Origin: Calliopsis andreniformis
Lineage: Eukaryota; Arthropoda; Insecta; Hymenoptera; Andrenidae
Length of the DNA: 64,000 nucleotides
Direction: 5' to 3'
Assembly (NCBI RefSeq): GCF_051401765.1
Contig: NC_135071.1
Span: 8,844,961-8,908,960 of the forward strand
The notes beneath the pieces are model-generated. The model searched no databases. It had not been told where the DNA came from and was given only the letters and a program-made list of their open reading frames with translations. Shown here piece by piece: positions 61,301 to 64,000 of the stretch. Positions within the stretch are counted from its first letter, which is position 1. Each line of letters opens with the position of its first letter. The position numbers and the translations under genes are program-made.

Positions 61301-63771
61301 TAGTTTTTATGCAGTGCTTAGAATAGATAATAAATCAGCTTCTGTAGCGACTTATCACTCATATAAATAGTCCATACTTATTGCATACATCAATTACATT
61401 AAGGATTATAGCTGTTATCTTGGATACTTGATTTATGCACAAATGGAATTTTTCATTATATTTCAATTATTCAAAAATGTGATTCAAAAATATTCTAAAC
61501 TCAATATGTAATATTGTTTTAATTTTATTAGATACTAATTTCAATAAATTACTCCTATTTGGATACTATTCATTCGCATTTTCTATTTTGAATTTTCTAT
61601 TATTATTATTAGATACTATGTTAATACCAAGGGCATCGCAGCTCGATTAACTTAACATTGTGCAGACGACAATTATCATAGATTTGAAATACGCATTATG
61701 CAGCAGTGTATGTTACAAACCGTTGCCTACCAATTAAGTGCATAATTCACACTTTCTTCCTACATTCATATTACATCGGATCTCTAAATTGAAGGATTAC
61801 TTTTCCTATGAGTCTGAATGATGCAATCTTTAAAAATTAATTCGTCTGAAATATCGTTTTCGTTCTCATCATCATCATGCAACAGCCTCTGCGGTAAATA
61901 AACGTATCGCGTGAGAGACTCTCATGTCTACCGTATTTTGCATCTATCACGTAATCAAACTATCGAGACACGAAACAGGAACTTAGTCCTGCGTTGAATC
62001 GATTACGTACACGTTTATACGTGTGTAAAAAATGAGAACAGACTAACTGTTTGGTCCGGGGTGACCTATCGTCAGGCGATCACAGTTAACCCCTTTTTTC
62101 TGTTATCATTCTTCTTTTACCAGATGCACAAATACGACTCGCATCTGTCTCTTTCAGTGGCGTCCTAGTGGAAATCTGAGTAGGTTAAAGTCATCTAATA
62201 TATCGCCTAGCGTGTAATATCACCACTCATAGTGTTTCATGAAATAAACGCCGATATTTATTGGTACTGAAGCGAATTGGTAGCCAAGAATATCTAGGAA
62301 AATATATCGTCCATTTACCGCAATAGTAGCTTAACTGAAAAATCATGTTTTATTAGAAAATGAGATAATATTGCTGTTCAGTACAAAAACCATTTTTTCT
62401 AGATTAATAATTCAAAACAAAGCAAAATTTGAAGTTGTATCGTTAGTGTAGTTAATGAATAATATTAGGAGTACACTTCTGTTTAACAGCTAGTGAGGAA
62501 TAAAGATTTCAGTGACTCGTAATAGTGCAATTATTTATTGAATCGTGAACAGGTCATTCTGACAAAAGATAAGTTCAAGGGTCCCTGAATGTATAAATAT
62601 TCACTGGGAGTATCTAATTAACCCTTTCCTTCTTTATTTAAAATTTTATTTAAATTCTTTATTTACCACTGTTAAACTTTCGCACAATAAACATTTCTTT
62701 GTAATTGTTAAATAGTTTGGAAAAAAGGGGTTCATAATATGCTTAAGCGATTTATGTAATAGTAATAATAATAATAAAATTGTTCCAATACTTTTATTAA
62801 GAAAAACAGTGTTTCTGTAGTTTGACCAATGTATATTTAATATTATGAAACAGAGTATCAAAAGTTAGTTGATACAGTAACTATTTCCACAAAGAAGAAA
62901 TAAACTAAATACTATTTCTTAATTAGGTACACGAAGAAATCACATTACTTTTCTTTTATATTACTAAATAGTCATATAATTCTGATCTTGTAGGGTTACT
63001 CTAATACATATTCATATTTTCACAGACAAGTAGAATCCCAATAAAAGAAACCTCAATAAAGTAAAGAAATTATGCCAAGTACATGAAAAAGTCCAAGACG
63101 AAAAAATACCATTAAATAACCTTGCTTCTTTGCGAATCACAAAAAGATAGATAAAAATAACATCACAGACAAGTAGAATAAATAACAGTTCTTTGTGCTC
63201 CACGTACTTATTGCCGATCGATATAAAATCATAATTTAGAAGCAGACAAGATTGATTCGATATCTGTCTTATCTCCAGCCATCACCGTTTTGCATCGCCG
63301 TGTGTTATCGTGACTTTCATCACAAAACTTTCGATAGCATGACGGATCAGATGGAAACGTCGCGGCGTCGGTCGCAATTTCTCACTGCTTCTAAGAACCC
63401 AGACTACCTTTTCGGTGTGCAAATAAAGTACGCCACTACTTTCCACGTACTTTAGGTCCCCAGGTACTCTCGAATAACATCGAAAATCCATAAGTGTCGC
63501 TTTGGGATCATGAGTTTTATAAGGCGACGTCTGATCACCTATCTAAACGATTCAGGCGCTATAATTTAAAGCAGCTTCAATGGTTTACAATAAGACAGAG
63601 TTGATTGTCGTATTAATCGCAGCAATTGCCAATTATTGAACGGTTATGGGAGAAATTTGATTGTTATTGAAATTAAAACAGAGAATTTGATTTTTGTTCA
63701 ATTACACTGCCAGCTAAATTATTAGAATTATGTCCTATTTTCAGAAGAATAAAGATTACTCTTTCAAATAT

Positions 63772-63890
63772 ACAGAGTGTTTCGGTGGTACAACCTTGCA
63801 AGGAGTGATTCCTCGTGAAAAAATAAGTCGAAAGTGCAGAATAAAATTTTCTCGTGCGAGATTGAAAATGTCGAGTACGAATATTTTATT
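63772..63890. mobile_element. One end of a foldback-MITE relative
   Basis: TACAGAGTGTTTCGGTGGTA is followed by GTGATTCCTCGTGAAAAAAT and AAGTGCAGAATAAAATTTTC, parallel to the arm at 9783-9870 (GGTAATTCTACGTGAAAAAA; AAATGTAGAATAAAAATG). Only one end is visible before the window stops; the partner may lie beyond 64000. Confidence 0.6.
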
Positions 63891-64000
63891 CATAAAATCA
63901 TCCTAATCAAATACATAACATTGCAGCACAATCGTTAGAATGATAGTAGCATTGACAGAAAACAGATAATAACACTTCCCATGTTCATGAATACGAACAC

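Overview
The window looks like non-coding, AT-rich nuclear DNA from an insect. A hymenopteran (bee- or ant-like) is my best guess, but this is an inference. The support is many short non-autonomous DNA transposons with TA or TTAA target sites, several carrying the CAGGGTGTCC-type ends common in insect genomes, plus isolated GC-rich islands of a few hundred bp in very AT-rich surroundings. No protein-coding gene can be supported. No open frame exceeds about 200 codons, none shows a domain I recognise, and the longest lie inside GC-rich islands where stop codons are rarer and both strands are open. I found no rRNA, convincing tRNA, known microRNA or CRISPR array. The window is most likely intergenic or the inside of large introns.

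Layout. 1-5.4 kb: a decayed pogo-like element, two GC-rich blocks, an inverted-repeat element and the first copy of the AGGTAAATG MITE. 7-13.5 kb: a dense MITE cluster, including a long-terminal-repeat foldback element (9783-10448) interrupted by a second MITE (10060-10301) with an intact TA duplication. A pogo-like MITE follows at 11558-11770, then a degenerate tandem-repeat tract. 13.2-20.7 kb: two copies of a CAGGGTGTCCAAG MITE, a third AGGTAAATG MITE, GC islands at 16.4-17.1 and 19.6-20.0 kb, and a TTAA-flanked MITE at 20.4 kb. 20.7-30 kb: mostly unremarkable AT-rich DNA with GC islands near 26.5-27.1 and 29.0-29.7 kb. 30.4 kb: a clean 11-bp minisatellite. 37.1-38.6 kb: an array built from GACGTCTTAA-like motifs next to an uninterrupted copy of the foldback element. 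Two further relatives of the array lie at 42.1 and 44.2 kb. 43-45 kb: another MITE cluster, with a probable second nested insertion. 45-53 kb: mostly plain AT-rich sequence. 53.4-54.2 kb: a GC-rich block ending in a possible start codon and splice donor, the only hint of a gene start. 56-64 kb: a GA microsatellite, several more MITEs, a 138-bp tandem duplication and one end of a foldback-family relative.

Nothing here works together as a pathway or operon. The main story is layered transposition by at least eight short inverted-repeat families, whose nesting gives relative ages. The GC islands are reasonable candidates for conserved regulatory DNA, but the sequence alone cannot prove that.
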